Source: Lucifuga dentata
Taxonomy: Eukaryota > Chordata > Actinopteri > Ophidiiformes > Bythitidae
Reading direction: 5' to 3'
NCBI GenBank assembly: GCA_014773175.1
Contig: VXCM01000136.1
Span: forward strand, 329,464-393,463
DNA: 64,000 nt
Shown here: positions 1-13,076 of the stretch, in pieces
Position numbering within the stretch: the first letter of the stretch is position 1
How the letters are laid out: the number at the start of each line of letters is the position of its first letter
Program-made: the position numbers and the translations under genes
The notes under the pieces: model-generated
What the model was told of the DNA's origin: nothing
Database searches by the model: none
The model's input: only the letters and a program-made list of their open reading frames with translations

Positions 1-1531
1 GTCCCAACACACACACATACACACACATGCACAAACACTCATGAACACAGAAACAAGCATAGCACCGAAGATAACCTCCCAGTCCTCATTTACCATTCAG
101 GCTATGAGAAGATGTCTGAATTTTAAATAGTTGCAAACCCTCATCCAAATTAGGCTCAGTTTTAACTGTTGGTAGTTTGCATTATAACCACTTTATGAAC
201 ATATGACAGGAGTATTTCAGCCATTTTCAGAAAATGACATCGTGCTTGTTACCTAATATCGACAACTTTGGCATTCACAAACATGATCATGACTTAATTA
301 AGACAAGAAAAAGTTGAGGTTTCTCAGATCCAGTCTACACTACCCTGGGGGGGGGNGGGGGGGGGGGTCCTACTCTCTGTTAAAGGTTGTGGTGCAGTCT
401 ATATTACTGAATAGTTTAAGCAGCTAAGCTCCCAGGAGATCAATTAATAGTTTATAGAAGAGAGGAGAGAGCAGTGAAATTGCCTGTCTTAGTGGTTCAT
501 GCTCTGATGCACCACTGCTGTTTGCTTAATTAGACCAAAAATATCTATGAAAGGTTTGACTGCTAAAACATATTTGGGTTTCCAGATGTTCAAAATGTTT
601 GTTTGGGTGTGTAAGAGAGTGAATGAGTGTGTGTCTAATGAACTAATGGTGTAATAAATCAAGTCTTAAGATTAGAAAAAAGCTGTTTTTTTTTTCCACA
701 ACTCTGATGAAGAAAGCAAAACAGAGTCTAAAACTCTCACTATCAGCCCCTAGAGGCCATTTTAATCTTTACACCCAGTTGCACTGAGCTAGAAGCACAG
801 TTAATATGGTGCTTATTAAATTTGTTGGAGGTAAAAATAAATAAGACTTACCTGTTTCTCAAACTGTAAGGAGCAGACAATACAGAGAAAGTCAGACCAG
901 AACCTGCAGCATAAAAAATATGTGCCCTGGGATTGAGTAACTGAAAATCCCAAGCAAAGATCACATCACTTTGGAGTCTACATGGTTCATATTCCAAATC
1001 TAATGGTAATTTGGCCTCTACTGTTGTTATAATGTAGGGATTAGACCAAGGGGCTGGAATACTCATTGAGAAGCTTTAATGATGGCACAGCCAAATGAGC
1101 AGTCTACAAAAGAAAACAACAAACTTTACTGCCAAAATGAACTCACTGGGCTCCAGCTTTAACAACAGACAAAAATAAACTAGCTAGAATATGTAACTGT
1201 TGGAATCTGAGCCAGGCAAACAGGGAAGAGGATGGGGGTCCATCTCATGGAGGCTTGCATCAAGAATCAGCACTCTGCAGATCATTAACACACAACAAAT
1301 ACAGGGGAGAAAATGAGATTAAATCAGATTATGTTTACCTAACAGGCAGGTGTATTCCTTAGTTATGCCTAACTTTCCTGTTATGAGTATGCCCTCTAAG
1401 TCAGATCAGCACCATGGACAGTGGCGAGGGAAAGCCTGCAGCACCATGGCTGGAGGTATCAACAGCAGCGACACCAAAGTAGCATCATAGCTTTCATGTG
1501 CATAAATGCTTCATTTAATTTACTTATTTGC

Positions 1532-1987
1532 AAAGGACCATACCACCCATTTTGCATGTTTGAGCCTAATATATTAAATTTTCATACATGTTACATTACT
1601 GACAATCATTTCCCAAAGGATAAAACTATATTTCAGCTTTCCTGTTATTCTGCAAAATCTCTTATTCTTTCAAAATAAAATATTCAAGCAATGCACCCAC
1701 CTTACAAATCGATGTTTCACCTGCTAAACTCTGCACTTTTTATTGCGCTGAAACGCTAAAATTATGAAACTTTAAAAAAAACCCGAATATACATGTTGTT
1801 CATGATAATGGATTACCTATCCCAAGAATGTTTCAAGTATCAACAAGTTGATTTTAATAGCAGACCAGAGTGAACTGAAACTCACCGTTCCAGTAGTATA
1901 CTTTGGGAAATGGTTGTCCGTAACCTTACGTGTATGAAAATTGAATATATTAGGCTCAAACATGCAAAATGGGTGGTATGGTCCTTT
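1532..1987. mobile_element. MITE copy 1 (long terminal inverted repeats, internally deleted)
   Basis: The ends are inverted copies of each other: AAAGGACCATACCACCCAT at the left, and its complement ending GGTATGGTCCTTT at the right. The arms stay alignable for about 85 bases, to the CATTTCCCAAAG motif. Compared with the other two copies it lacks about 100 internal bases after a short shared CTCTGC-like motif. The right end is followed by TTAA; the left flank reads TGCA where copy 2 has TTAA. It has no coding capacity and is a non-autonomous DNA transposon. TTAA flanks recall piggyBac, but the inverted repeat does not start with the usual CCY, so superfamily is left open. Confidence 0.85.
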
Positions 1988-3002
1988 AATTTGAAGCGTA
2001 TATCAAGTGTAATGTAGAATTATTTGTCTCTGATCTCATTCACTTGCTTGTTCACACATGTTGCATATCTCTTATCTCATATCTTGCACATCTCCGCTAG
2101 AGAACCACACCTGCTTTTCCCTTGTTATCTCCATGCAGAATGCTATCTGTCAGGTCAGCTTCCATTGGCTTCAGTAGGTCACATATGTGTCCAGAGCTGG
2201 AGCAGGTGGAAAACGCCAGCTCCCCGTGGGCTTTTCTGACCCTGTCCCCCACAAACATCACTGTGTTGCCAGCTACTCACCTGCTTCTTCACCTCTGACA
2301 GAAACACCTGGGGAAAAGATGGGGCCAGACCACAGACAGCTGCTGTAACACTTTGCTGAGTTGTCTCACACATTTTCCTGACATCCCTGCTCTTTGTAAA
2401 CACTGGCATTCCCATCTGCATCCTTCTTAAACTCTCTCCATCCATTTTCAGCTTTGCAGAAGATAGATGGAAGGAGCTTTTCCCAGCTCTCTCTGTTCCA
2501 AAGAGGAAACAGATGCCGGTCGCTTTGACCAGACTTATCCCATTTAAATAGGCCAAGCAAGAAATAGTATACTCATGGCCAGAAATAGTACACCCATGTA
2601 ATATTCTGAAATCAGGCTCATCAGCTCAAGTCTTGGATAATGAATCCAAGATACAGGTGATTCATTTCCTTGTCTTTACCTCAGTGGCAGGTTCCTCGTG
2701 TTCATTTGAAAAGTACAGTGGCTGGAAAATATCTGATATACATTTTCATCATACTCACAGGGAATGTAATATTCCTTTCGTAGGGGAGTGGTATTATTAA
2801 AACATGAATAGATGGAGTAACCTTGAGACACTGACTCCAGCACTCACTTTTAGCTCTCCTCTCCGTTGCCATGGTAATGTAGGAGCGCCTTGCAGTGTAT
2901 TCGTGTTTTCTCTAAAGCTTACCGCAGTGTTCATTCCAGTGGATTTTTCTCCACTCAAAGTTTCCACCTATATTGAGACAAAACAACAACTTGCACATTC
3001 CC

Positions 3003-3005
<3 letters not shown>

Positions 3006-3045
<40 letters not shown>
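3006..3045. repeat. (AG)n microsatellite
   Basis: About 20 uninterrupted AG units. Confidence 0.97.
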
Positions 3046-3048
<3 letters not shown>

Positions 3049-3536
3049 CTGAGGTTTTGTGTATGTGTCTCTCTCTGACATGTGTATCCATGTGTGGATG
3101 CATGTGCATGTGACAGGTAAAATGCGCTGTGTACGGTATTTTTGTTTCCACTAGAGAGATAGCTACGATTAGGTGTGTGACTGCCAACCTGCTTCTATGG
3201 GAAAAACAGTCCTACTTACCTGTCTATCTGCCTTCAGAGATCAGACAAACTCACACATTACAGTGCGTTTAAGTTTGATTCATAGTCTTTCTATAGTTAA
3301 GATACGTTATGTCTATCTGTTATAGAGACATCTCCAACTCTTACCATGGTCATCATTCAAAAATGAATTGTTCTGGTTTTCGTTGTCTCACGGCAAACCC
3401 ATCTACGTATGTTCAGTAGCTGTCATTCTGCCTTTCCATCCGATTCAGCCCATGTTAATGACATGCAGGGGTATGGCAACACCTGTCAATTAGCGATGAA
3501 GAACAGGTGCCATCACGCCATGGGAGAGCTGCTGAG

Positions 3537-3537
<1 letters not shown>

Positions 3538-3589
<52 letters not shown>
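3538..3589. repeat. (CA)n microsatellite
   Basis: About 26 uninterrupted CA units. Confidence 0.97.
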
Positions 3590-3592
<3 letters not shown>

Positions 3593-4338
3593 CACACAGC
3601 ACTAGACAGCACTTGGAATGAATTCCAGTGAACCGTGACTCATTTTATTGCATGGCTTTATTATTGGTTTTCTCTGTCTGGAGGCACACTGATGTTTGAG
3701 CTAAACTTGGCTCTTCATGTAAGGGCCATTCTGAAAGACCAGACGGCCTGCCCTATCAGTGTGCTTTTTGAACTGGGTTTGATGCTTTGATATTAAATCT
3801 ATGAAAGATGTCTGCTTGAGTGGTAATGTTGAGATCCTTCTGATTTTGGAAACAGTTGTATCATTTTGGGTTTACGCTGCAATTTCCAGAGATAACCTGT
3901 CAGTCATATCATGTCCATTGCAGTAATACATTTTTAATTGAGTTCCTGATCTTTGAATTATTACTGTAGCTTTACAGTTAGCTAGGTATGGCTGTTGACC
4001 ATACTCTGCTTCTGCCTCTGGTCATTGAATTGGAAAACTCCAGGGCTTCATATTGGTTTAAAGTCAGCAACTTTGGCCTGTGTCTAACCTCTTTGTTCCT
4101 ACATGCTGCAGTTATAGCTAAGCTCCAGCCCCGGGGAACCTCCTTCTGAACCCTCTGGAATAAAAACAATAACAAAGGAATCTTTTTGGCCACAACAAAA
4201 GCAGCTTGCTCAGTTGATCTACTTCTCTCTCTCCTCTCTGTAATTACCAATTTCACCATTCCTGTTTTACGTTGTTCATGCCACATTCTTACCTTACCTT
4301 ACCCCGTATTCCATCCAAATCGTGCTTTTTTTTATGTG

Positions 4339-4374
4339 TTCCTTCCTTCCTTCCTTCCTTCCTTCCTTCCTTCC
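4339..4374. repeat. (TTCC)n microsatellite
   Basis: Nine TTCC units, one of only a few non-dinucleotide arrays in the window. Confidence 0.97.
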
Positions 4375-4618
4375 ACATATCAACTTTGTCTCCCACCCTT
4401 CTTACATTCTGTATCTTTCCCTTTTCAGCTTTACATTCTCCTTCTTGCATTCTCTCCTCCTCCTGTCTTCTGCTGCATACCAGCCAAGCTCCTGCTCCCC
4501 ATTTCCTGTCTTTACTGGGGCCAACAATTAGAACATATTACTGCCAATTGTGCCACCTGCAGCCCCCAGAAAGGCAGAAAAAGAGGAGAGGAGGGGAAGG
4601 CACTGCGCCAATGGAGGG

Positions 4619-4646
4619 GTGTGTGTGTGTGTGTGTGTGTGTGTGA

Positions 4647-4678
<32 letters not shown>
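4619..4678. repeat. Compound (GT)n-(GA)n microsatellite
   Basis: A GT array passes directly into a GA array through a GTGAGTGT junction. Confidence 0.97.
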
Positions 4679-4681
<3 letters not shown>

Positions 4682-5141
4682 TGCGTGTACACATGCATTT
4701 TACAGCATTTTGGATACTGCCAGAAAGCTCTGTTTAATTACCAGTAAGCACTGGTTTAATCAGGGGCCTTAAAACTGCTGGATAGACAGACAGGAACTGC
4801 AGTCCTCTTGTCTGGGTCTTTGGGATGTAAGAATGGTAACTGTTCATGCGAGTGTGTGCAGGGGTGTGGGTGGGTTGATGGTTGAGCTGTTTTGTGTTTG
4901 TGGAACATTGAGTTGCAGGCTAGAATGACTGTGATTTGGACAATTGTTATTTTGCTGAATATTTTATATGGAGGTTGTGGAAATGATGAGAGAGAGAGGG
5001 AGAGGGAGATTGTGATTGTGTGCGCACATGTTCACACCTGCATTCTTGGGCAGGGAGCTGGCTCAAATCACAGTGAATTGGATGTGCTGCAAGGCTTGAC
5101 TGAAAGCAGTCTCTTCTCTTGTTTTGGGGAGAAAGAGAAGA

Positions 5142-5208
5142 TGTGTGTGTGTGTGTGTGTGAGAGTGTGTGTGTGTGTGTGTGAGTGTGTGTGTGTGTGA
5201 GTGAGAGA
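5142..5208. repeat. Interrupted (GT)n microsatellite
   Basis: GT units broken by GAGA and GA interruptions. Confidence 0.95.
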
Positions 5209-6176
5209 GGAGATTTAGCCTGGAGCCAAAACCAATTCACAACCACTCCACACTGGAGAGGGGTCTTATCCCCCCCAGCATGCCCTCCCAATGACAGGCC
5301 CAAACACCCCCNCCATTCCCCATGTGCATTTTGCTAATTCACTTCTCTCTTTCTTGGATATGCGGACCCTAGAAGAAAAAGAAAAAAAAAAATCCCCCCC
5401 AACACACACACACACACATGCACGCAGATGCACACTTGCTGTCACTTGCTTGCATAACTATAGAAACAGACACACACGCACACACTCACTCTGCCAAGGT
5501 AGTATTAAACCTTCAGTGTTCCTCCAAGCAGACTGAAGCCAGTAGCCAATGAGATTGTAATCCTTCATTGTGTTTTAAATGCTTCAACCTGAGAGCTTAT
5601 TGAAGGCAGCGGACAAGGAGAAAAACACACACAGTGGAATTATTCTTACTGATTTATTCTCCACTATAACTTCTGTCTGTAGTATATTGTAGTTTTACCA
5701 CGGCTGTTGTTATTGTGTGAGCCTTTGTGTGTGTCTGTGTGTGTGTTGCAGTAAGAGAACTACAGCTGCACCATAAGACCTGATCTGTTTTCCAGAAGTG
5801 TCTTATGCATGTGTGTGTGTGTTTGTTGTTGTGTGGAGAGCATGTGTGTATCCCATCTGTAACATACGCATTATCCTACCCAATGAATAAATGATGTCGT
5901 GTCATACTGCTGTGACCCTCCTCCCTCAATGACACACACTCCCTTTAACCCCTTACTGAACAAATTTATCAACCACATAGACGTGTGACATGCGTGCACG
6001 TGCCTGCATACACACAGTTGAGACACACATGCACACACTCTACACTCTTGCCTGACAAGTTGACCCTGGTCACTGAAGAGCAGATGTTTTGAGGTGCTCT
6101 TGCTTAAAAGCTGCAGAGCCTTGCAGTCACTGACACGGAATTCACCCGTACTCTTCTCTTTTCATCCCTTCCTCTG

Positions 6177-6178
<2 letters not shown>

Positions 6179-6212
<34 letters not shown>
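6179..6212. repeat. (CT)n microsatellite
   Basis: About 17 CT units in a wider C/T-rich stretch (6150-6255). Confidence 0.97.
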
Positions 6213-6215
<3 letters not shown>

Positions 6216-6427
6216 CCTCAATCTCTCCCTCCCCTCTTCCTCTGCTGGTCTCCTCTAGAGGCTGGATGAGTAATTGCTCAGGGCTTCAGAGAGAAGGAGG
6301 GATGGAGAGAAAAAGAGAAGGGGGCTGAGAGCAAGTACATGTAAGAGAGGCAGAGCAGGAGTGAAGGGACGGTGAAACGTCTGTGTGCGTGGCATGTGCG
6401 TGTGTGTGTCTTGGTATGCTGTATGTT

Positions 6428-6464
6428 GTGTGTGTGTGCGTGGGAGAGAGAGAGAGAGAGAGAG
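6428..6464. repeat. (GT)n-(GA)n compound repeat
   Basis: Short GT run followed by about ten GA units. Confidence 0.93.
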
Positions 6465-9433
6465 ACATGGGGGATCATTGATCTGCTGAAAGTGCAGTGT
6501 GTGTGCTGAATTAGAGAAGCAGGCATACGGCTTTGAGCTTGTAAAACACTCCCACAGTTACTGCTCTTAGCACGCTCTTCTGTCTCTCATTCTCTCACAC
6601 ACACACATAAATATGCACACTCATACACAAATCTATATTTGGGTGTTACTTACTCTATCCAGGCTGAGTACAGTATGTGAGTGCTTTCATTTATTATCAG
6701 TGAATAGGCAGTTGAATGAGCGGGATATTGGCAGCTTTATTTACACTGGACAACCCTGGCTGCTGAGAAAATGGAGAGAACATTTTATGTAGCCTCATTC
6801 TCAGTAAAGTAAATGAGTCAGCAAATGACAAATGATTTTCCTATTTGTTTAGCTTACAGCAGCAGCATTTACAAAAAATGATCAATCATAAGTAAGGAAG
6901 GAGTGAGTTGGATTTTAAGGTGGAGAAGAACAAGGTGAATACCACAGTGTCAATGTAGAGTATATACTATGAAATTAGGAATAACACCGCATCCTGAAAT
7001 ACTGTGAAAGACATAAAGTAGCATGACTCTCAAATCGCCATAAAATAAACCACTTTATAGGAAACGGTCCAAATAGTGAGAGGAGCTCGGTGAACGAATG
7101 AAGTGTTGGTGCTCATTTCTTCTTCCAGCGCTCAGCCGTGGTGTGATTCTAGGGTGGATGAGCGGAGCTATGTAACTCCTAATGGACACAATCTGTCTGA
7201 CATGCATGTGCAATCAATATTAATTCTCTTATCTGAGAACCAAGCTCCCTCCCATTGTTCAGCCATTCAGTCACATGTCACCTGCTTCAGCCCGATTGCC
7301 AGCCTGACATGCCAGATTAGCTTGGCGGCCAGCAGGAAGATAGCAAAGCAATGGGAGCTTATCTGCAGCGTAGCATAGCGCAAGTGCTTGAAATGAGACA
7401 CAAGCACTACGAGGATGAAGACTATGATTTCACAATTGTGAATTCAAAAACAGAATGTGTAGGATTTAATTTCAGGAAGAGTGAATTGTGAAGGATCATC
7501 GTAATGATGATGCTAATAAAGACTGAGATTCTTATGCCAACGACACTTTGATAACAGAGACAGTGAGATGACAAAGCTATGCAAGATTCCTCAGTGTTTA
7601 GTTGCACTCATAAATATTATAAATTAAAGAACCAAGTGTCTGAACCAATTGGTATGCAGTGGTTTCTCTGATGAATATTATAATGACACTTACGACAAAA
7701 TGATTGTAGTATTATTGCTGATGATGATGGCAATGACAAGACATGGAAAGACAAAACTAATGTTCTGAGTGCTAACCACAGTAAGCCTGAGGGGAAAATA
7801 TCAAAATACTGGAAGCTTCCATAAGGCCTTCAACACTTCCACCCCAACCCACCTGCTGTTGACCATTAACATAATGAACTAGCACCCATCTCCATACAAA
7901 TTACTGCTTAAAGCTTTAAGGGCGTCTGGGAGCTCTAATGTAGCGTCTGCAAACTTTCCCAAGATGATGTATTGATTGTGCCAATCAATGGGCTAAAAAG
8001 CCATAAGTGCATCTGGTAACCATAATGGCCGCACTTAAAGAAGGATGGATGAGTGTAATATTCACTAAGCATCATTGTCTGGGATGGAGGAGGAAGGAGA
8101 GAGGGAGGGATACAGAACAGGAGAAGATACCAACAAAGAGAAAGTCTGCATATCAGGGTAAGGGAACAGTAAGAGAAAGTCAAACTTCTAGTTGCTGATT
8201 TGTCATCCTGATCATATTTCTGATCAGAGAATGTACACAGAGATGACTTTATGTAAATTGTTTTGTCTTCAGCGTCCTCCTGTCTGCCTCCATATATGCA
8301 TCTTTGTGCGTTAATGATTAATGGCTGGTGAGCAAAGGATCAGCTGTGTCTGTCCTCCCTCCCTCCATCCATCTATTCACCCATCCATCCATCCCTCTCT
8401 CTCCATTCTGTTCCACATTTGCTTTTAAGTGGTAATTTGTGTCAGCTATGCTGTGATACATAGATCCAGTTTTGAATGTGAGGGATTGCAGACTGCACAT
8501 TTGACGTGCCAGCACATTGATTGCAAACTTCTCTTGTGACTGGAAAGGAAATTAATAGGAATTAATATAATAAAACTACTCCCTCAAGTGAATTTAGGAT
8601 TTGAACAGATTGCATCTGCTCCATCTTCATAAAAATGTTTTTGTTTTTTTTAAATTATTTTTTATTTTGCTGTACTGTGAGATTCTGGGACTTTTTTAAA
8701 CTAATGTTTGTCTTGATAAGCCCCTCCTGTAACATGTCCTGTAGGACATTACTCAAACACTGTTCAGCTGCACAGTCCCGTCCACTAAAAGCCTACCTGG
8801 CTCTCAGCAGCTGGGTCACACAACAGGCTATTTGGGCTCATCAAACATTCATCTACCCAAATCTCAATGCTCTCATTCCCCCTTTTCCATCTCCTCTTTC
8901 CCTCATCATCTTTTTCAAATAATTTCCTAAACTGCAGTATTCTTTTTAACAGTAATTGTAAATTCTAGAAACATGAATAAAGCACCAAAAAAGACAGATC
9001 AGGAGGGATGAAATAGTCACTTCTTGCTTGAGGACTCCTGCTTTGAAATCATTTTCTCTGACAGTATGTAGTTGTACAGTTCCTGATGGAGTGACTAAAA
9101 TCCAAGCTTTGTACAATGGACTTGGGGATTTCTCTCACTGCAGTAGAAGGGCTGTAGCTGTGGTTATACCTACCCCAAGGGTTGAGGGTTTAGGGCTTAT
9201 TTATATGTAAAGAGGCATATGTCAGTCTGGGAGACAGAAAAGAAAAGAGTTGAAGAAAGACGGATATGAAAGCAGGAAGAGTAGAGGAGTATTAGCATGG
9301 AGGTAGAAAGCCCTTAGACCTAATCTAGGGAGATGGTCTCACTTAGCTTTTACAGATTCCCCTCCTCTAAAGCCCTGAAGGCCTCCTGTGGCACATTCCC
9401 AGCCCATAAACTCATGCATGTTTTAGAAGGAGG

Positions 9434-9502
9434 AGTCAATACCCCCACCACCACCACCACCCTCTCGAGGGAGAGGGNGGGGGGGGGGGGGGGTGTATTG
9501 AC
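9434..9502. repeat. Imperfect palindrome centred on CTCGAG
   Basis: GTCAATACCCCC at the left is the complement of GGGGGTGTATTGAC at the right. The arms meet at CTCCCTCGAG-type sequence around 9464-9469. A single N at 9478 sits in the G-run of the right arm, so the structure crosses a contig join and may be partly artefactual. Confidence 0.6.
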
Positions 9503-10886
9503 CGGTCTAGGATACACAACATCCAGAGTGGAGTGGAGGGTGGAATAAGAGCCCCAGAGAGCCTCCCCAAGGCAAAATGCCTAACTAGCAACCATCATAT
9601 TTCATATTATCTTACCCCCTTCCCTTACAAACTCTCAGGACACCAATACTTTAGAGAGAAGGAGGCAAAGTGCCACCCCCCCCCCCCCCNCCCCCCCCCC
9701 GTGATTGTGAATGTGATTGTGTTTGAAAGAGTGTCAGGCCTTTTTTTACAGCCTTCTAGCTGATCCATAATTGTACTTTTATCTATCAAGGGAATAATGT
9801 CGAATTCCAAAGTATTCTTCCCCTTTACCTGAACACACCCACATACACACACTCCGATAGCAAGATTTACATACATGTCAATTTACGTGTAAAAGAGTTT
9901 TGTGGGACAAGTTCTCAGTTTTGTGGCTTGAAGAAACTCATGGAGCCAAATGTGATGATTGATGATCCCAGCTAATAACTAGCTGAGTGTACGTCTGGTA
10001 CACGACAGTATTGATTCCCAAAACCCACAACCCTCCCCCTGCACACCACGCCAAACACACACACACATGGGTTAGGCTTGTGTTGACACAATACAGATGA
10101 CCTAAACACAGGAGGGAGATTAACAGAGATAGGGTAGCAATATTGGGAGCCCTTGTGTCAGTTTTCATTATGCAGATAGCTGCTTGTTCATAAAAATGAA
10201 CCAAATATACAGCAGGTCTGTTGCTTTACAACTTATATTAAATATAAAAGTTGGATTGCTTTCAAGTACATTTTTTACTTTCCAAAGGTATGATAAATAT
10301 TTTTGGGATCAGTCCAGAAATCACTTGGAGCCAGGAAATTAAATGTACATTTTTCTTTATGGCTTTTTCCTTCAAATTTGCAAGTAATCAAATGCTCATC
10401 ATTTATGGATTCTCTGTTTAAAATGAGACATCCAGGAGCTTTGACTAATTGTTTTATAAAATAATATAAACATCAAATCACTGTCTTGTGGCTGGAGAAA
10501 TATAAAAAGCATGTTCGCCAAACACACACATACACACGGCTCCCAGAATGATTGTCCAAATAAGCCTCATGGCCCCACCTTCATTAAGCGAACATCATCC
10601 CAATCACTTCTCTATTTATAACTCTGACTCAGTGATGTCCTGAGGCCAAGTCTCACCGTCTTTCCTCCTAGACCCAGTGATCTGTAAGTAGTCTAGACAT
10701 ATTCAGCACTCTGCCACTGTAACGCTTCAAAAGGTCAAGGGTTAAACACAATGCAGAGGAGAGAATGATTGCCCCGACAGTCACGCCTGGGATAAAGACT
10801 GACACACACACACACACACACTCACACACACGCAGGGAGAGGACTTATTTTGCTTTATGTATGCACAAGTTGGCCCTACTATTATG

Positions 10887-11470
10887 TAGGGCTGGACAAT
10901 ATGAATTTTTTTTTTATCACAATATACATTTTTTATTGATCGATACATGTCACGATACAAATCATGGCAAAGATCCTGCTGCATTTCATGTCACTTGAAC
11001 TTAAGATTCATTTTAACGTTTTCTTTATGCAAGTTCTGAACGACAAATTTTATAATGAACATGGCCACTGATTTGTGTCAGACTTTAAATAACCAAAATG
11101 ACGCCGTGCTGCTGACATTTTTTTTACTTGCTTATCCACAACATCATTTTCTTTGGGACAATAATGGCTCTTGAGCTGTTACTTTCTTCCTCATCACTTG
11201 AGTTTTTTTTCCTCTGGAGTTTCATCACTTTCTGACATCTTTGTCTGACTTTTGCTCACATTTCACCATAACGGGCTGCAGCGTGTTCACTGTTAGCAAA
11301 ATGCTGTTGTGAGGAAGTGGGCAGGCTGTTACTATGACACTGCCACCAGATTGGCTAGTTTGTTCCGGTTCTGACAGGCTATTGGCTGTTTGAGCCATCA
11401 TTAACTTTCTGTATTCAAGCACTGTTTTCTGTGGACTTAATATTGATGTCCTCATTTTTATATCAAAGAT
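10887..11470 (-). mobile_element. Truncated hAT-like DNA transposon with transposase remnant
   Basis: The + strand left edge TAGGGCTGGACAATATG resembles the CAGGGCTGGRCRATATG end common to teleost hAT-type repeats, followed by AT-rich sequence with CGATAC motifs. On the minus strand, 11238 back to about 11045 reads as the broken start of a BED-finger transposase. It has Met-Ser-Glu-Ser-Asp-Glu at 11238, then acidic serine-rich sequence, then RRHFGYLKSDTNQ near 11080, which resembles the aromatic block opening a BED zinc finger. At least two frameshifts separate these pieces, so the gene is dead. The rest of the transposase and the opposite terminus are missing or not recognised, and the 11470 edge is approximate. 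Confidence 0.5.
11045..11238 (-). pseudogene. Frameshifted hAT transposase N-terminus (BED-type)
   Basis: Three consecutive segments in different minus-strand frames together resemble the N-terminal part of a BED-zinc-finger hAT transposase: an acidic start, a Ser/Glu-rich linker, and a segment with RRHFGYLKSDTNQ. In-frame TGA codons near 11194 and frameshifts prevent any intact product. The cysteines of the finger and the catalytic DDE/RNaseH region are not seen. Confidence 0.4.
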
Positions 11471-13051
11471 TTTTTAATAGTGCACAGCAATTATATATCA
11501 TTTATATCATGCAGCCATACTGTTATTGTGGAGCGTGTCAGTTGAGGTTCAGAGTGGACATGCTGTGGACATCATGGACACTATGGATATCAGTATTGAA
11601 ACTTTATTAGCTCTCCCGTTGGACAGGCATCTATTAAACAGGCTTAGTAACAAACTTGATGCTCCGTGTGTGTCCCACTACAGGAAATACTGAAAGGAAA
11701 CACATGACAAAAGAAAGGGAGTTGGCCAAGACTGGAAATGCACTTATGTCTTATTGTATTAGTCTGTGGATTTACAGATCATAGATGTTTTGTATGTTCT
11801 AATGGACAGCAGTGTGTGTGCGTGTGTGTGTGTGAGACCAGAATGCAGCAGTGCCAGTAAATATTTAACAGGGTCAAGTACCGCTGTCCCCCCAGGCATG
11901 ATGACCGAGGGTGTTTTTGTGCATCTGCCTCTGCCTCTGCTTTTTTGGCTTTGTGCGTGTATGTTTTCAATCTAATGACCCAAACTAAAATTTTTGAGGT
12001 CTGCCTTCATGCATACGTAAGCACAAACACACTCATACACTGGTGACATCTGACCTCAATTTAGAGGCAGTGGTAGCCTGAAGGAGGGTGATGAATTGAA
12101 TGGAGACAGAGGGATATGGTCAGAAACTGGACTTTAGCTGCTATTGTTGACACACAAAGAGCTCTGTCTCTGTCTGCTTGGGCTTTCATCATCTTCATCA
12201 TCCTCAACAGAAGTGAAAAACAGATGCATCCGCTTTCTTTCATCAACTTTTCTCTTATCTGGTTCCAAAAGTCAATAAAGGTCTGACCTCTCATCCTTTA
12301 TCTCTCTCTATATTTATATCTTATTTTCATCCTCCCACACTCTGTCATAATTTCTTTTCATTTTTAAAGTTTTCAGTGTTATTAATTGTAAAGATCAGAT
12401 CCACGATCACTGAAGGTCAAGGTCATACCCACCGTGGGGCATAATTATTAACATGCTACATTAAAATTATGCATCAGCGTCTAGACTTTATCACAGTCAC
12501 ACATTGAGCCACAGGATGAAGTTTATGTAAAATCTTTCAGTCACACAACACACACACATACACACACTCAGAAGAAAGAAAGTAAGACACAGGACCAGAT
12601 GCACAGGTATTTAATTAGGACTTATTACAGCTGTTACTGTTATTACCTAGACATTATGGAGATAAACCTCTTAAACACACACACATATACACAAACATTT
12701 GTCAGGTCAAAGTGCGCTCCCAAGAGAATGTCTGAAGTGGGTGTTTGTTTGCAGTGTCTCTGTGTGTATGTGTGCGTGTGTGTGTCCCTGCTTGCACACG
12801 CCCACGCCTTCCTCCTGTATGCACAGTTGCTGTCCACTGCCTGCTGTATGTTAATATTGTCCTGTACTGCAGCAAAAGCTGTGTGAGTGGGAGCCATAAG
12901 TGCTCATATCCATACATTTAATAAACTAAGGGCTTATTCACTCAGTGCACACAGACGCAGTCCCACACACACACAAACACAACAGATGGCCTGTTGTTGT
13001 CTATTTCTTTCCCTTTCTCTGAGGGTTTCTCCCATTTGTATTTTTTCTACC

Positions 13052-13076
13052 TTTTTTTTTTTTTTTTTTTTTTTTT
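13052..13076. repeat. Poly-T tract, 25 bases
   Basis: Homopolymer without an N. It could be the reverse tail of a retroposed element, but no body was recognised next to it. Confidence 0.95.

Larger units (their letters stand above)
1988..10886. other. Intronic stretch, no gene recognised
   Basis: Holds simple repeats, contig joins at 5312, 9478 and 9690, a weak minus-strand exon-like piece at 2281-2550, and an unusually non-repetitive balanced segment at 7095-7385. Confidence 0.6.

Noticed and set aside
1390..1402. GCCCTCTAAGTCA shared with 44044-44056, next to two MITE copies
   Set aside because: Thirteen bases only and on different sides of the copies; probably coincidence.
4186..4747. 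Overlapping open frames up to 183 codons on both strands
   Set aside because: Translations are dominated by TTCC, GT and GA microsatellites (LPSFLPSF, VCVCV, RERER), not protein-coding sequence.
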